From Annulohypoxylon bovei var. microspora (Eukaryota > Ascomycota > Sordariomycetes > Xylariales > Hypoxylaceae): 64,000 nucleotides of DNA. Both the position numbers and the translations under genes were made by a program. The stretch is taken from NCBI GenBank assembly GCA_022836615.1, contig MU405342.1, forward strand, positions 3,535 through 67,534. Reading direction: 5' to 3'. The notes under the pieces were generated by a model. It was not told where the DNA came from, searched no databases, and saw only the letters and a list, made by a program, of their open reading frames with translations. Positions 9,521-23,681 of the stretch are shown piece by piece. The first letter of the stretch is position 1, and each line of letters opens with the position of its first letter.

Positions 9521-12500
9521 GGCCGATGCCACCATCAGGTGTACTTATCTTTTTGAGATGGAAAATACAAGGCGTTGGGCCAAATTATGACGGCATATGC
9601 GCAATGGAATCTCATAATCGCAATCCGCGATTCCCGGTTGAGTGGTAGTATCTCCAGCCAGCATTGCCCGGAAGATCCGGACTGGAAGGTTTCAGCAACC
9701 TAGGAAGTCTCCTACATCCTATGCCGACCAACAGGGGTATATTCGCAGTTCAGGAATGATTACTATTCGGCAAGATCGAGTCGATGGATCCGCTATCCCT
9801 TTGGAGTAGATAGCTTTCCTCACAAATTACTCAGGCGTGTTTATCTACTCAACGCGATGTGTAGCTGCATAGGACATGTGTTACGATTGTGAAAACAATA
9901 AGTCCATGTGCTTCCGTTTCGGAAGATGACTACTTGATTCCAATTATACAAGACCAGGAGAAGTAGGCACAGGAGGCAGTTCAGGGGTAACAGGGGGTAG
10001 GTTTTCGACTGCTTCCCTAACCATAAACCAACTAAATCCAAATGATTGGGAAGTATCGACATGTTCTATTATATATGTGTAGCCTGCTCAAATAATCATC
10101 TACTTTGAGTCTCCTTAAGAGCTGGAGCGGAGATCTTATCCTTCGAACATATCAAGACTCGAGAACTTACCTAAACACTACATATCCCATTAGTGACATA
10201 TATAGCTATGTCAAAGGGCTATGTACATGAACGACACGATGGTGTTAAAATCAGATAGACAGGGAAGTGGAACAGTACGTGATGATACAGTCTAGAGCTG
10301 ACATTAATAAGCTGACATACGATAGGTAGGTAGTTTGATACCTAGTTAACTTAACTACCTCATGTTTCATTTAGTCTAGTTTACAAAAGTTCAAGTATCG
10401 AGAGTTTCCTTTTCAAAACAGCAACCTGTTTTCTATCACTTTTCCATTAGGCAGGTTAAGCCAGCGAGCAGATATAACTAAAATTTTCTCTTTAAAACAA
10501 GTAAACTTCAGATGATCCTTAGTATGTGTTTTACATACTAGTATAGTCACGTATCATCCCTAAGTCATGTGTTCGTTGTATGAAAAATGTCAAGTCACTG
10601 CCGATTCGGAAAGGTCTCAAAACTTCAAGTCGTTAGAAACTTCAACGAGGATTCTAGAACTTGATATCTCATAGTCCAAAAAGGTCCACAAATGACAAGA
10701 GAAGTATATAGATCTGCGTAACTACCGGAACTCGCGGGAACGATTGAAACATCATTATCCATGTAATTGTATTATAGAGATCTATTTCATATATCAAGGT
10801 TTGCCTTATTATCTCGATACTGTGAATAGTGCCTAAACGTAGTTTCATATGGCATATTCCCTCAGGGAAGCATGTTAGACTTGGCCAAAATCCCCATAGC
10901 TCAGTTATATATATGTACCAAGAAACCAATGAATAATCGAGTAATTCCCAATGGCATTTCCCGTGTTTCTTAAGCAAGCTCTTGTCTGCTAAGACGTATG
11001 GACTTCAAGTTTCCAAACTACTTGGGTATGTTAGTCGAGCTTCACGTAGCTACAGTTTAGGATCGACAAGACTAGTAGGTAGTGAAGGTAGGTAGGGATT
11101 AAGTCATTAAACCACTCTCAGGTTTAAAAATCTGCCGAAGCTTAAAATTTATATCTTATATGTGGTCTGTTATAGTAGAATCGTGAGACACTGATGTGGT
11201 GGCTTAGAAATCGATATCTGCTTCATCAACTATATAGAAACAGAGCAGGGTCATTAGCCGTTTCTAGAATCGAAACATGACAAGCAACTAACATGCGGAT
11301 TGTTAACTATTCTATGCCATGAGAAGGGTTAAGAGAAGGAAACATAAAGAAACATCAGTAGGGTACAACTAGCAGAGATAATTAGTTAGAATAATAGTTT
11401 CCTTTGGCGCGTGTAAGCCAAGAGGCAAATAGTCTTATTGGATACTCTTAGGTGCCATTGTGTCCTTGCTTACTATCGTGTTGTAACCACATTGATAGAT
11501 ATTTCGGCATACGGTAGCTTAGATTCACATAGTCTATTCGCCTCATTAGGTAACTTCGGATGGTGTTATCTTTACCTAGTATTGGACTTATACTTTGAGT
11601 AACAATAGATAGCTAAGTAGGTATCATGTTAATGATGAGAGAAATATTAAGCTCTATTATATCTAACCGATGTCGATATAAACTTTGGTTGGAACGTTGG
11701 ATTTACATAGCCCGTAAGATCTGTAACGCGGGGCAGATTGACCATTGAGGGGCTCATTTATGCTTGTTCCTTAGCTGAGACACACCTTTATCTTGAGTCT
11801 TCCGTGGATCATTTCTTTAGCGCCGCTGACGTGATTTGATACTGGTAAGCCTTGAATGTCAGCATTCAAGCACACATTGTTCACTAACGGTACATAGCTA
11901 AGGCATTGACTACTAGTATGACGAAGTTCGAAGGTTGATAGGACAAGAGGCAAATTAGAATGGTGAGTTGATGAAGTGACTTGGAAACATCCCGATCTTA
12001 CTTCATGCATGCCGTCGAGATGCATAATGTTAATCAGTAGCCGCCCCGACGGTTGCATTGATGTACCATGAGATCCCCTAATAAATGGCACAATCGACCA
12101 CCATTATTCTAGATGTTAAGGGCTCTTTCGCCCTATCACTGCGCTGAGTAGTCTTAGTACTGGATGATTTCATCTTGGCTGGATGTAGATTCTCAGGGGG
12201 GCAATGGCACAAATTGAGAAGAGATGTGTATGCCCTACCTCAATGTGGTAGTATCTGCAAAACGATGTAGGACAGATAATCTAATTCAACGAGGCCGTTG
12301 ACGCGGCAGAACGCCTTCGGCAATGGCTTGCATAAGAGGATCCGGTAACACAACTCAAGTCCGCCATTATGCTAGACTTACAATATGTACCCAACGGCAA
12401 GGACAATAATCTCGGAGTATCTGTGTGATAAAATCTGTTGCTGCTGATTTTGTTTGCTTCTGAAATTGTGTTAGATTATCTCCCCCTTTTCCCGAGACCT

Positions 12501-15366
12501 TCCCGAGGTGAGGACGCGGGTTCGAAATATCTACCCGTCCTTCAGCTTACATACGGCGGTGAGCAAATAGCTAGGTATTGAAATATCAGGCAAATAATAA
12601 GAAGCAGGCTGTCAAACCGTGCGCCTCGTGTTTCTTCTGATTTCTGATCAATGTGGAAACCGGTGAAAATAAGGCCTGCTAGGGCTGATAGGTTGAAACA
12701 AACACAAAAAATAAAAAATAAAAATAAAACAACAAAAACCACCAAAGCTCAGGAGAAGCGGTGGGTCGAAAACACGACGCGTTAGGTCGCCCCTTTATCC
12801 AGACGAGTGAGTGAGTGAGGCCATCGTCATTTCGCAGCAGCGCCTCTCGACAGGGTCGGGGAAGCTATCTTCGAAGGCATGTACCTGGAAACTGACCGGG
12901 ATCCCTTGAACGGCGGACTAGGTAAGCGAAGTAGCACGAAAATCATTAGAATCTGAAGCAACAGGCATGATGAAGACGCCTGGCCAATAAACGCAGCAGC
13001 GCGGAATATGAGACAGGCGAATTTCACAGAAGAAAAAAAGAAGTCGCTCTTATTCCCTGGCTCCTAGGGAAATAACGTGAGTTTCAGCTAATCTGATCGG
13101 CACTGCTGAATCAGAAACAGCGAGATGAGCCCCGATGTGTTCTGGGATTTCGCAAAATGTCTTCGTTCCTCGGGTTTTGGTGACTCGTACATAGCAAGCA
13201 CACTGAAGATTTAAGGTAGTAAGTATGGCATCGTCATCCGTTGAGTAGACGTGAAGTATAAACCATCATCCGAACATGAGATTTGTCTTCGATAAAGTTT
13301 GAGGGTAAGTATATGTAATCGATGACTTTGAACTGTGATCGAAGAAAGTATCTAAAAAGGATATTAGGGCACCCGCCAGATGGAAATGGGATGAAGCTTA
13401 TTTAATTAGTACTTGTCGGTGTTTGTCGTCGAAGTTACTATCATGCCGTGTACATGTCGGTTTGTCATTCAAGGTTTCTGCTTTGAGCAACGACCGGACG
13501 AATAATGTGAAGGTTTGTTCGAGTATATCTGCCATTGTTGCGATGACAGCCATCCCATCCTATCAATAAACGTATGTAGTTTACCTCCTCTTTCCTAGAT
13601 AGGTAAGGCGATGCCATCTGACATAATGATGAAGCCAGGGAAGGTGTCGACTTCGAAAGGTAATCGATGAACCGTTGGAAAATTAGTGGTTTGCTTTTCC
13701 TTGAAGCTCTTGGCTGTGTTTTTACCTACACAGTAGTTGTTACGATTGGATAAGCAAATCCATGTCAGTTAATTTTAAGGTGCTTCTGGGACTTTGCCTA
13801 TTTCGACCAAGATTATGTCTGAGAGCCCGTGGCTTGACAGGGACCCCAGCTCCAGTATGTTGTACATAGTACTATGTACGTATTCACTGCCGTCTGTGCG
13901 CATCAAATTTCATAAAATATCGTACAAAAGATCTCGAACATTGTGCCAATATATTGTTTCATATAATATACATAGGTATTAGAGCATTATTCGGTTTGTG
14001 AGGCGTCGTCTGCATTCGACAAGTGAAAGTATAAAGTGTGAAGAAATATAAGATCTCTGAATAAGCACGTGTAAACTGTAAATTCTGACGGGAGCCGTAG
14101 ATACCTAATATCGGGATGAAAGCACGGTTACAGATACCTCAATTTGAAGCCCGTGGTTCGCAAACCCGTTCCTCTTGCCTGTTGTGGCCAGAAGCAAGTA
14201 AGTTTTTTGCTGTGGACCTCAATCTTGGTTACGGGAATTTCTCATTGGGTAAAGTCTAAGCCAAGACCCCATAGAGGGATAGACTATCGACTTGGAAACG
14301 TCTCCCGCCCATTAGTGTACCTGCTACATTAAGAGAAGGCAGGGTAAATAGTGGCACTAGTATAGTTAGTCCAGGTACACTAAGTATAAAGTACAACGTC
14401 AGATAGGAACAAGGTAGGGCAGGACCCGGCAGGTAGGGGTGCCAACTGTTACTTCTGCTGCTTGTTACGATCCTCCCCTTGATCGTTGATGAATTGTGCC
14501 TGCTAGCAACTACTACAGCCCAGTTTCCCAGGCCCAGTAGTTCGGTGCACAATCTGGCAGTCTCGGGCTGGATACTAGGTACGCGACTTTCTCTTTCTCA
14601 ATCCCCCCGTCTTCTCTCTTTCTCTCGTCGGTCCTGTTGAAGTCGCATACCCAAACTTCAACCTCTTTCCCATCCCTCCGATCCTCGTCCTACTCGCCCG
14701 GATCTACGGTTTCACGACTTTACCGTCGTGGCCTAGTTTTCTTTTCTTGCTTTCATTGTGTTATTCTTCGAAATTTTTATTTGACATTCACGCATTCTTT
14801 TAGCCAAAAGAGCCAAAGGGGCCTTTGCCAGTAAATTCGCCTAGTGTCCAGCCACCTCGATATCCATCTAGTAGTAGATAGCATCCACAGTCGTATTCTA
14901 TTCGACGTCGTGCATCTAAGACTGCAAGACCCGTGGCATGTCAAGCACAACCTGAAATCCTCCACCACGCGATTTCTGGTTTGGTTCCTTTCACTCAAGG
15001 TCTCACCTTCTCCAACTGTAGACACTCGTTCGCCATCGGAAACAACAACGCACCCGATCCTATCGGTACACTATTTACATCCCTAGCTACGGAAAAAAAC
15101 TCGAAAGAAAATAATCATTCCCTCGTATTTCTCTTACAGAGTAATTGACCCCTCAAAGGATAATCCTTCACTTGATTTTTGGTTACGGTTACAACTATTA
15201 CTTGCGACCAACCTTGCACATACAATTTACCTGCCTAGGAAAAAAAGAACCGGAAAAATAGACCACCTATCTGCCAGCATTTCAGTCATTCAGCTGCTTG
15301 TTAGCACCTAGCAATCACGAATACCAACATCAACCGAATCGAGTCAAGTAGCATGTGGTTTGAGCA
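9521..15366. other. 5.8-kb gene-poor, AT-rich region
   Basis: No frame in this stretch has recognisable domains; the longest are about 100 codons and of random composition. TAGGTAGGTA-type motifs recur (for example near 10324 and 11085). The stretch 12480-13080 and the segment from about 14400 are less AT-rich. 14580-15360 is pyrimidine-rich and probably forms the promoter and 5' leader of the SH3 gene. I see no transposase, reverse transcriptase or long terminal repeat. Confidence 0.5.
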
Positions 15367-17445
15367 ATGATAGGATCCGAACGTCATGCCCTCTCAGCGC
15401 CAGTGATCACTACTTCCGATACGAATCCTAGGAGGAACAGCGATCGATCTCGAACATCGAAGTCCTTCGAACACGCCAAACGAGACGTCGCGATGAGTTC
15501 GTCTCGATCGGGGAGTGGTGGAAGAACGGCCGGCCGGTTAGGGTGGACGGTAAAATCAGCTCTCGTATCGATCCTCGCAGCAGCTCCTGGTTCGATGGCA
15601 GACAGCTGCATTCCGTTAACGGACTCAACGGCTTGTCCAGCTTTTCAGGCCTCCTCAGTGTCTACGAGTAGTTACTTAATAGGACTATTGTAAGTTCTTA
15701 CACTCTTTCTCTTATCTCATCCTCGAGTTGCGATCTTGATATATTATTTAATTTGTCTCGGACTCTAACTTGCATATAGTCCTTTTCTTCAATACGTCTC
15801 AGACAGGGCTTCCTTCGATAAGCAACTAAGCCAATATGTTCAGACCGACTATGTTCAAAAACAGTAAGTGAATTGATATTAATGTGATTTTAAATTCAAG
15901 CTTACTCTGTATTTTAGGTACCAAACATTGTTGGGTTGCGGCAACATCGACCTCGTCAACACTACTGATTTATATGCGCGTTTCACCACCTCAGTAATCT
16001 GTAATGCTATTATTCAGAACTCCATCAAGCCCTGTAGTCTGTCCGACCAGGCATCGCGGCCCCTATGTGCCGACTCTTGCGCTCATTATGCCGAGAGTGA
16101 AGCATATCTCGCGGCTGACACTAGCCTCTGTCCCAGCTCCAGCACTGGCCGTCAAGATCAGATAAGGGCTGACTTCGTTAACTGTGCTTTGCCGGCAGAC
16201 TCGTTATCTAGTAGCAGTTGCATACAAGGCATTACTAACGAGCCAGATAACTGTGGATATGGCGGCAGCACCATTGGATTGTGCTCCTACTGCGCATCAG
16301 GCGGTATTAACTCGACTGACACCTGCTGCTACAACTCGAATATTGAGTCGCAATGCGCTGACGTCGTCTTGCCCTCAATTACAACAACCATGACTTTCAG
16401 CACACCCACCGCAAGTGCCACTTCCACTGCGAGCAGCACAGCAACGCCCGTTGCGGGAGGTTCCTCCGGCAACAAAGGTCTTTCTGGCGGTGCCATAGCT
16501 GGAGTTGTTATTGGCTCTGTGGCTGGCTTGGCTCTCTTAGCCTTCCTCATACTTATGTGCATCAGACTAGCACGACGAAGACGCGGTAGTCAGAAGGGAA
16601 GCATTTTTAACCAACCATCACCCTCTAGGAAAGGGCCGCAGACAGGTCAGATTCCCGCACCCGCAGTAGCCCCTCAAGGGTATGAAATCCTCCCCGGAGG
16701 AAGAATAGCTCGCATGTCGGCATTAGAAGGCCATACGGGAGAGTCTCCTTCAAGACATGGAGATTCTAGACTCGGGGCTTCAACAGGTGCAGCCGCAGCC
16801 GGTGCAGCCGCTGGGTATATGGCGGGAAGGCGAAGAGGAGGAGGAGGCGATCACTCTTCTTCTGACTCGTTTGGGGAGAGTCCAGCGTCGGAACCACGCG
16901 CGGCTATATTACGACCACCTCCCATGAACATCCGTAGGAACGGTTCGTTATCCAGCAGTTCAGTGCTCGCGGGTGAGGACCCTCAATCTCCCGGTAGTGC
17001 AGGGGGAATGTCGTCGCCTCCTGGTGTCAACAGTCAACAATCGGAGCAATTACCATTCTTCAAGGACTATTACTCGCAGGACGACATCCACCCTGGCGAG
17101 CGCGTCGCGGTCCTTTGGGCGTACCAACCGCGCGCAGCCGACGAGTTCGCCTTGGAACGCGGTGATATGTTGAAGGTGGTGGGCATCTGGGATGATGGAT
17201 GGGCGACCGGTGTCATGTTAGACGAAAGAGCAGACGAATGGGAAGCGCGAAGACAGGCACAGAGAGATAGTGGAGTTTCACATACCTCGGGCCGGTTACG
17301 AGACACATCGCCTCCAGTCAGCGGAGAGATCAAGGCTTTCCCGTTGGTCTGCGTCTGCCTACCCGAACATTGGAGGAAGACAATCGAAGGCGATGGATCT
17401 ACGGAGACCGGGTCCAGTGCTCAGCACGGCAGCCTGCCTACTTGA
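15367..17445 (+). CDS. Membrane protein with Cys-rich ectodomain and cytoplasmic SH3 domain
   Basis: Exons 15367-15689, 15780-15863 and 15918-17445 give 644 aa. Starting instead at Met43 (15493) exposes a signal peptide (hydrophobic SALVSILAAAPGSMA before DSC), which I prefer. The ectodomain (to about residue 305) has many Cys residues, followed by a Ser/Thr-rich stalk, a membrane segment (about 329-354, AGVVIGSVAGLALLAFLILM) and a basic stop-transfer RLARRRR. The long cytoplasmic part is Ser/Pro/Gly-rich with an Ala/Gly run, then an SH3 domain (about residues 530-600) with ALYDY-like AVLWAYQP, the acidic RT-loop DEFALERGD and WDDGWATG. Sensor or scaffold proteins of the Fus1/Sho1 style share this topology, suggesting a role at the cell surface or polarity sites. 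The partner is unknown. Confidence 0.85.
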
Positions 17446-18915
17446 GCCTGATAACGAGACCTCTCACGCTGTTCATTTATATCTGATGGGTTGACGAAGA
17501 CATTTGTGTTTGCATGGCACCGGCGTTAAGGGACTTGTACCTTCCAACCTAACCCTCGGTCCGACCGCAGCACGATATCGATTCGCCAATTCATTATCAG
17601 GTATATTTTTGGTCCATACCTGACCAACTTCCACGTCCATCGTCCTCGATTTATCTCCCGCCTTTTCACCTTCGCCTTGCACATAGACACGACGACTCGC
17701 ATTGCTGCGATTGACACGCTTAATGCCTTAAATTCAACAGTACCTATTTAATTCTATTCGGATGACACATCGCCTCGGATCACGACTTGAGCCGCAGGAC
17801 GCCTGGTGTTGGTGGTGCTTACCAGCTGGTCCTCGGGATTTTTGACATGAAGAGACGCGATCATACTTAATATAACGACTACATGCAGTTGCGCCCTCCC
17901 CTTTCTCTTCGATTGTTGATTCTATATACCCGGTGTGTTAGCAGAGGTGTTTGGAGCGGGTTGCCGTCGGGGAGGGCCGCTGTTATGTACTTCGTTTCTT
18001 TGAAGGAGAGGCGGGTGAAGACGGGGACGTAACTGGAAAAATGCACATGACACTACCTACATGCCTAACAGACGAGCAAGGGACAATGCGGTTGAAGATT
18101 TCAATATATCTTCGTTGGTGCCGTCAGGAGAGCTTTAGGTTAGATATATGTCATAGGGATGTTTATAGGGATCCTCCTAACTACCTAGGGATGGAGACCT
18201 GTCATCTCAATTATCAATTAGCTTAAGGTTTCGCACAAAAAAAGTATTAGTAACATAGCTATCTTTGACCGAGTGCAGTGAGTTGAGAGAATATGGGATG
18301 TCTTTGATATGACTTGGTTTATGTACATGTAGGTACCGAGTTGATGGAGTAAAGTACTATTGATTCCCCATATCTTTATGATGTAACAAGAGCAACTATA
18401 ACAAAGGTGGTTTATATAGAACATTTATCTACATATAATCGAATAGCTTCTATATAAAATATTATTAAACTATCGATAGGGGATATAGTAAGAAAGAATA
18501 CATACATGTATGTAGGTTGGATAAATATAGTACAATATGGATGTACTCACCAGACTCACTACCATTATTTAAACCCTGGAAGATTCCTTATTGGTGATGC
18601 GCTAAGTTCTGACCCCACCCTAGCTTCTATTCATCCAGGCACATGCAACCCACTAAATTACTGTAAGCTCTTCTATTCATCCATCTCCGTCATCAAGATC
18701 ACATAGCCTCGCTTGCGGCCTCGTGAGCAGTTGGCGTGATTATTACCATTCACCAATCACCAATCACCAATAGATAAATAATGCGCTCTGTTGTATGCTT
18801 TCGAAGATAGAGAAGATAATTATATCAGTTGTCAGAACTTGTGGAGAGTATTGAAGATGATCAATTCGTTTTGCCTTACATATTTGGCTAGGTAGCACCA
18901 TCGCATGTTTGCAAG
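17446..18915. other. Intergenic region upstream of VPS15
   Basis: AT-rich spacer, increasingly so from 18200. It contains the triple CCAAT repeat listed separately. No coding frame with recognisable content and no RNA gene is seen. Confidence 0.5.
18751..18771 (+). promoter_or_regulatory. Three tandem CACCAAT units (CCAAT boxes)
   Basis: The 7-mer CACCAAT is repeated three times without spacing, giving three CCAAT boxes (18753, 18760, 18767) about 145-165 bases upstream of the VPS15 start codon. This could be a binding site for the fungal CCAAT-binding (HAP) complex or just a short tandem repeat. Confidence 0.4.
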
Positions 18916-21900
18916 ATGGGTAACAGCTACTCCCTCACCACGCCGTACGCCGGCTCTGCTGGCATCGACATACCAGAACTAGCCGACCTAGTCCACGAGA
19001 GGTCGATCGGAAGCGCCCGGTTTATGAAAAGCATACGCGCCCGTCACCACGATGGAGTAGTTCTGGCAAAGGTTACCGTGAAGCCCTATACCCCACTATC
19101 ACTACGTGAACATGGAGAGAAGATCCTACGTAAGTGACTATCATCCCTTCCTAGCCTATAACTTTCACTAACCAGATCGAAGAGGAGAGAGATAAACTGA
19201 GAGACGTCCCTAACGCCTTGGGCTTCGAGCGCGCCTTTGAAACCGAGGGGAACGCTTACCTTGTGCGACAATACATATACAGCTCCCTCTACGACCGTAT
19301 GTCGACTCGACCGTTCCTCGAAGATATAGAGAAGAAGTGGTTAGCATTCCAGTTGTTGTGTGCACTACGAGATTGCCACTCTCGGGATATATATCATGGC
19401 GACATCAAGACAGAGAATATCATGGTGACGTCTTGGAACTGGCTTTATCTCACCGACTTTACCGGCTCCTTCAAGCCTACCAAGTTACCCGATGATAACC
19501 CTATGTTTTACTCCTACTTCTTTGACCTTTCGGGCCGACGTACATGTTACATCGCACCAGAGAGGTTCGTCGAACATATAGAGAATCCGCAGACGCAACT
19601 TCAGGGGCATAAGCTCACGTGGTCGATGGATATTTTCAGTGCCGGTTGCGTCATTGCCGAACTTTTCTTGGAGACACCTATCTTCAGCCTTAGCCAGATG
19701 TTTAAGTACCGTCGTGGCGAGTATGACCCCGTGATCTCGCATCTTAGTAGGATACCAGATCAGGGTCTAAGAGAGATGCTATCGAGCATGATTCAACTTG
19801 ACCCTGAGAAACGGTACTCGGCAGAGCAATATTTGGACTTTTACAAAGCGAAAGTTTTTCCAGAGTACTTCTACAGTTTCCTCCATCAGTACATGGAACT
19901 CATCACCGATTCAAGTTCTGGCAGGACCCCGATTTCAGGGTCTATGAAGAACTTAGGCGAGGCTGATGAGCGGATAGACCGAGTTTTCTACGATTTTGAC
20001 AAGATATCGTATTTCTTGGGTTATCACGATGGCAAGGAACCATCACAGCTCACTCACTTCACTCCTCGACTCGGTCTGGGTCTTTTTCCTATACGACTAA
20101 ATATACCTAATAATGAACACTTTACTTCTGCGGGAAAGCAGCCTCCTACGGATGACGGAACCCTAATCTTCCTCACACTTGTCGCTGCGTCTCTAAGAAG
20201 TACTGCCCGAGCAGCATCTAAAATCAGGGCCTGTGATATACTGTTAGCTTTCTCAGAGAGATTGTCCGACGAGGCGAAACTAGACCGAGTTTTGCCATTT
20301 CTAATGACGTTACTAAACGACGATGTCGATCTAGTTGCCATCGCAGCTCTTAGATCTGTCACTCAGCTTTTGGCTCTTGTATCGGTGGTCACCCCGGTTA
20401 ATGCCCACGTTTTCCCCGAATACATTATGCCCAGGATGCAAGTTTTCTTGTCGGGGGCTTCTAGACAACCTATCATGGGAAAAGAGCGTAGAGAGCCAAG
20501 TGCTCTGGTTCGAGCCACGTACGCATCTTGTCTAGGTAGCCTTGCGACAACTGCTTCAAAATTTCTAGAGTTGACGGCTATTCTAAGAGCAGAAGGGGCT
20601 ATCAGCACGGCAGATCCGGAGGTAGAGGCCGGAAGTGATCCTGATGCCGCATTTGACGGCTTATTCGATAACGCGCAAAGCGAACTCGTCGACCTGTTCG
20701 AAACACACGCTAAAGCTCTAGTCGAAGACTCGGACGCCTCTGTTCGACGGGCTTTTCTCAGCTCTGTCCCGGAACTTTGCATGTTTTTTGGTAGCGCAGA
20801 ATCCAATGACATTATTCTAACTCACCTGAATACATATCTTAACGATCGAGACTGGATGTTAAAATGCGCTTTCTTTGATACCATTGTCGGCATTGCTGCT
20901 TTCCTAGGCAGCACAAGTCTAGAAGAATTCAGCTTACCCCTGATGGTACAGGCTGTGACCGACCCAGAAGAGCATGTCGTCCAAGCCGCGCTGCACTCTT
21001 TAGCGGAGCTACAAAGTTTAGGCCTCCTATCAAAGGCAAAGACTTGGGAACTAATCGATGTGGTTGGCCGTTTCACTATACATCCAAACCTATGGATTCG
21101 CGAATCTGCAGCGGAGTACATATCCAGTGCTGCAAAGCTGCTATCTCCCGCAGATATAAGATGTATTGTCTTGCCTCTTGTCAAGCCATTCCTAAAACCA
21201 GCTATCATCCCCGACTTTTCCGAACTCGCCTTATTAGACGCGTTGAAGAAGCCTCTTTCGAGGACTGTTTTCGATTTGGCTTTATCCTGGGCGCAGAAGA
21301 CTGATAGAGGGCTATTTTGGAAAGCGGTTAGACAACAGAAGCAGTCGAACTTCACGATTGCGTCTACGGCGTTAGCAATCCGTTCGTCTCGGGAGGTGCA
21401 ACCTCAGACCCTCAACAAGGTGCCACGAAACGATGAAGATGAACAATGGCTTGGCCGACTACGAAACATGGGGATGACATCTGAAGACGAATTCAAGTTG
21501 CTTGTTCTTAGGGAGTTCATTTGGCGCTTGAGCCAGATGAGAAATCGTGACCTGATAACGCAGGATAACATCGCTACGTCCTTGAATAACATCATCGCTC
21601 TGAGGGGTCTCAATGTCAAATTGCAAACGATTATGTTTGACGAGACCACTGCCGAAGAAGAACCAATGTGGCAAGAGCAGCTCGCTTCGGATTCAGATAA
21701 AGGCCCATATACCATTGCCGACGCGCTAATGGATGCGTCGATGACAATAGACGAACCTGTGGGAAAGAGGCGACGTGCTGCCATGAATAACCATCGCTCG
21801 CGTCTAAGCAGTCGAGGAGGGGCGATCTCGCCAAGGACGAAGGATAATAGAGCCTTGTCGCCGGCGCAGACTCTGTCGTCTTCGCCAGTTGACGGTACAG

Positions 21901-23681
21901 GTTTCGACGAGTCGCGCCGAGCTTCATCCACGACACGTGCACGGGTTTCTATTGACGATAATGCATCTGTTTCAGACACCCCGTATTCCACTAGGAGGGC
22001 TATTCGGCATCAGTCAAGTGCGCTAGATCTCTTGAATAGGAAAGACAGTGGTAGGTCCATCGCCGAGACAGGAACAACTGAGGCAAACGTATTCGGTCAA
22101 GTCGAGGGCCCCTTTGCACAGAATCCACCGCCCCAAATTACAATTCCTGATATCGTTACGGAGGATGGGAAGCCTGGCGGCCGACCACGTGGTGCACATA
22201 CATACGAGGGCAACGATCCTAGCATCCTAAGAATGCTCGACAACATGTATGTTGACAATTACCCTCACGATATAGCCCTATTCGGACCACTCGTCCAGCC
22301 GATTACGCGGAGAAAGGCTAGCAAAGCGGCCGGGCAAACGGGTGAAGAAGCGTGGAAGCCGAATGGTAGTCTAGTTGCTACATTCGCCGAACATACGGGA
22401 GCGATCAATCGCGTTTTACCATCGCCAGACCATCTGTTTTTCATAACAGGCAGTGATGACGGGAGCGTCAAGGTCTGGGACTCGTCACGGCTCGAACGTA
22501 ATGTCACCCATCGTTCACGCCAGACCTACAAGCACGAGGCAGGCGCGAAAGTTACCGCTCTCTGTTTTGTGGAGAATACGCATACCTTCATCAGCTGTGC
22601 TATTGACGGTAGCGTGAATGCCATCAAAGTTGATACTGCGACGACGAGCGGAGCAACTAAGTATATCCGTTTGCGGACAGTCCGCGAGTATCAACTTCCG
22701 CCTGATGAGTACGCTGTGTGGTGCGAGCACTTTAAGCAAGAGCTCAACTCTGTGCTCGTTTTGGCGACCAACCGGTCTCGAGTTGTAGGTATTGACCTAC
22801 GTACGAGGACACTCCTCTACTCTCTAGAAAATCCAGTCCATCACGGAACCCCGACATGTTTTTGTGTTGATCGAAAGCGTAACTGGCTTCTCCTCGGCAC
22901 ATCACACGGAGTTTTAAACTTGTGGGATCTACGATTTAAGATGCGACTGAAGAGTTGGGGCTTACCTGGCAAATCGGCCATCTACCGTCTTAGCCTTCAC
23001 CCGACTAAGGGTCGCGGGAAGTGGGTATGCGTAGCAGGTGGTACCGGACTTGGAGAAGTCACCGTGTGGGATCTGGAGAAGACGCAATGTAGAGAGATCT
23101 ACCGCGTGGGTGGGTCTAAGGAGGGGCCTAAGGAATATAAAGCATGGGACGTCGACGAGGATAAACCAGAGGGTATGCTTGGCCGCTTTGCGACGAATAT
23201 CGAACCTGCAGCTAGCGGCAGTGGGGATCGTGGCGTGCGAGCTATGGTCGTCGGCTCGGGTGCTATGGAAGAACAGCGCGACGTGCGGTACGGATACATC
23301 TTGACGGGCGGTTCGGACAAGAAACTGCGCTTCTGGGACCTGTTCCGCATCGAGAATTCGTGCGTGTTCAGCGGACTCCAGGGCGAGGACGTTAGGCCCG
23401 TCTTTTCTACAGTCAACACACCGAACCAGCCCGGCCTAACCCTCAACGTCGAGAGATTATCCAAGGGAGGCACTGCCGCAGGCTCGGATCAGAAGAACGC
23501 TAAGGGCGGTAAGGCTACGAGCGGCAGAGAAAAGCCCCCTCGACATACGGTCATCTCAGCGGAGCAGGGGCAGCTCCTGAGAAGCCATCTAGACTCGATC
23601 CTAGACGTGGCGGTGCTGGAGATGCCGTATACGATGACGGTCAGCGTGGACCGGTCGGGCGTCATTTTTGTGTTCCAGTAG
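18916..23681 (+). CDS. VPS15: Vps15-type regulatory kinase of the Vps34 PI3-kinase complex
   Basis: Exons 18916-19129 and 19183-23681 give 1570 aa. Gly2 in MGNSYSL fits N-myristoylation, as in Vps15. The N-terminal kinase-like domain has HGDIKTEN (His about 143) and LTDFTGS in place of DFG, a typical Vps15 degeneration. HEAT-like repeats follow (about residues 340-680), then a disordered Ser/Arg-rich linker, and C-terminal WD40 repeats (about 1080-1570; for example GSDDGSVKVWDSS, GGSDKKLRFWDL). It anchors and activates Vps34 on endosomal and autophagic membranes. The intron acceptor is the second AG (GAAG, 19182); the earlier CCAG at 19175 breaks the frame, whereas 19183 gives the expected EKILQERDKL. 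Confidence 0.95.

Noticed and set aside
12480..12540. Possible B-box (GCGGGTTCGAAAT) suggesting a tRNA
   Set aside because: No matching A box or foldable acceptor stem nearby.
9521..15366. Transposon relic or RIP-mutated repeat
   Set aside because: AT-richness alone is not enough; I found no terminal repeats or remnants of transposon proteins, and I cannot compute RIP indices here.
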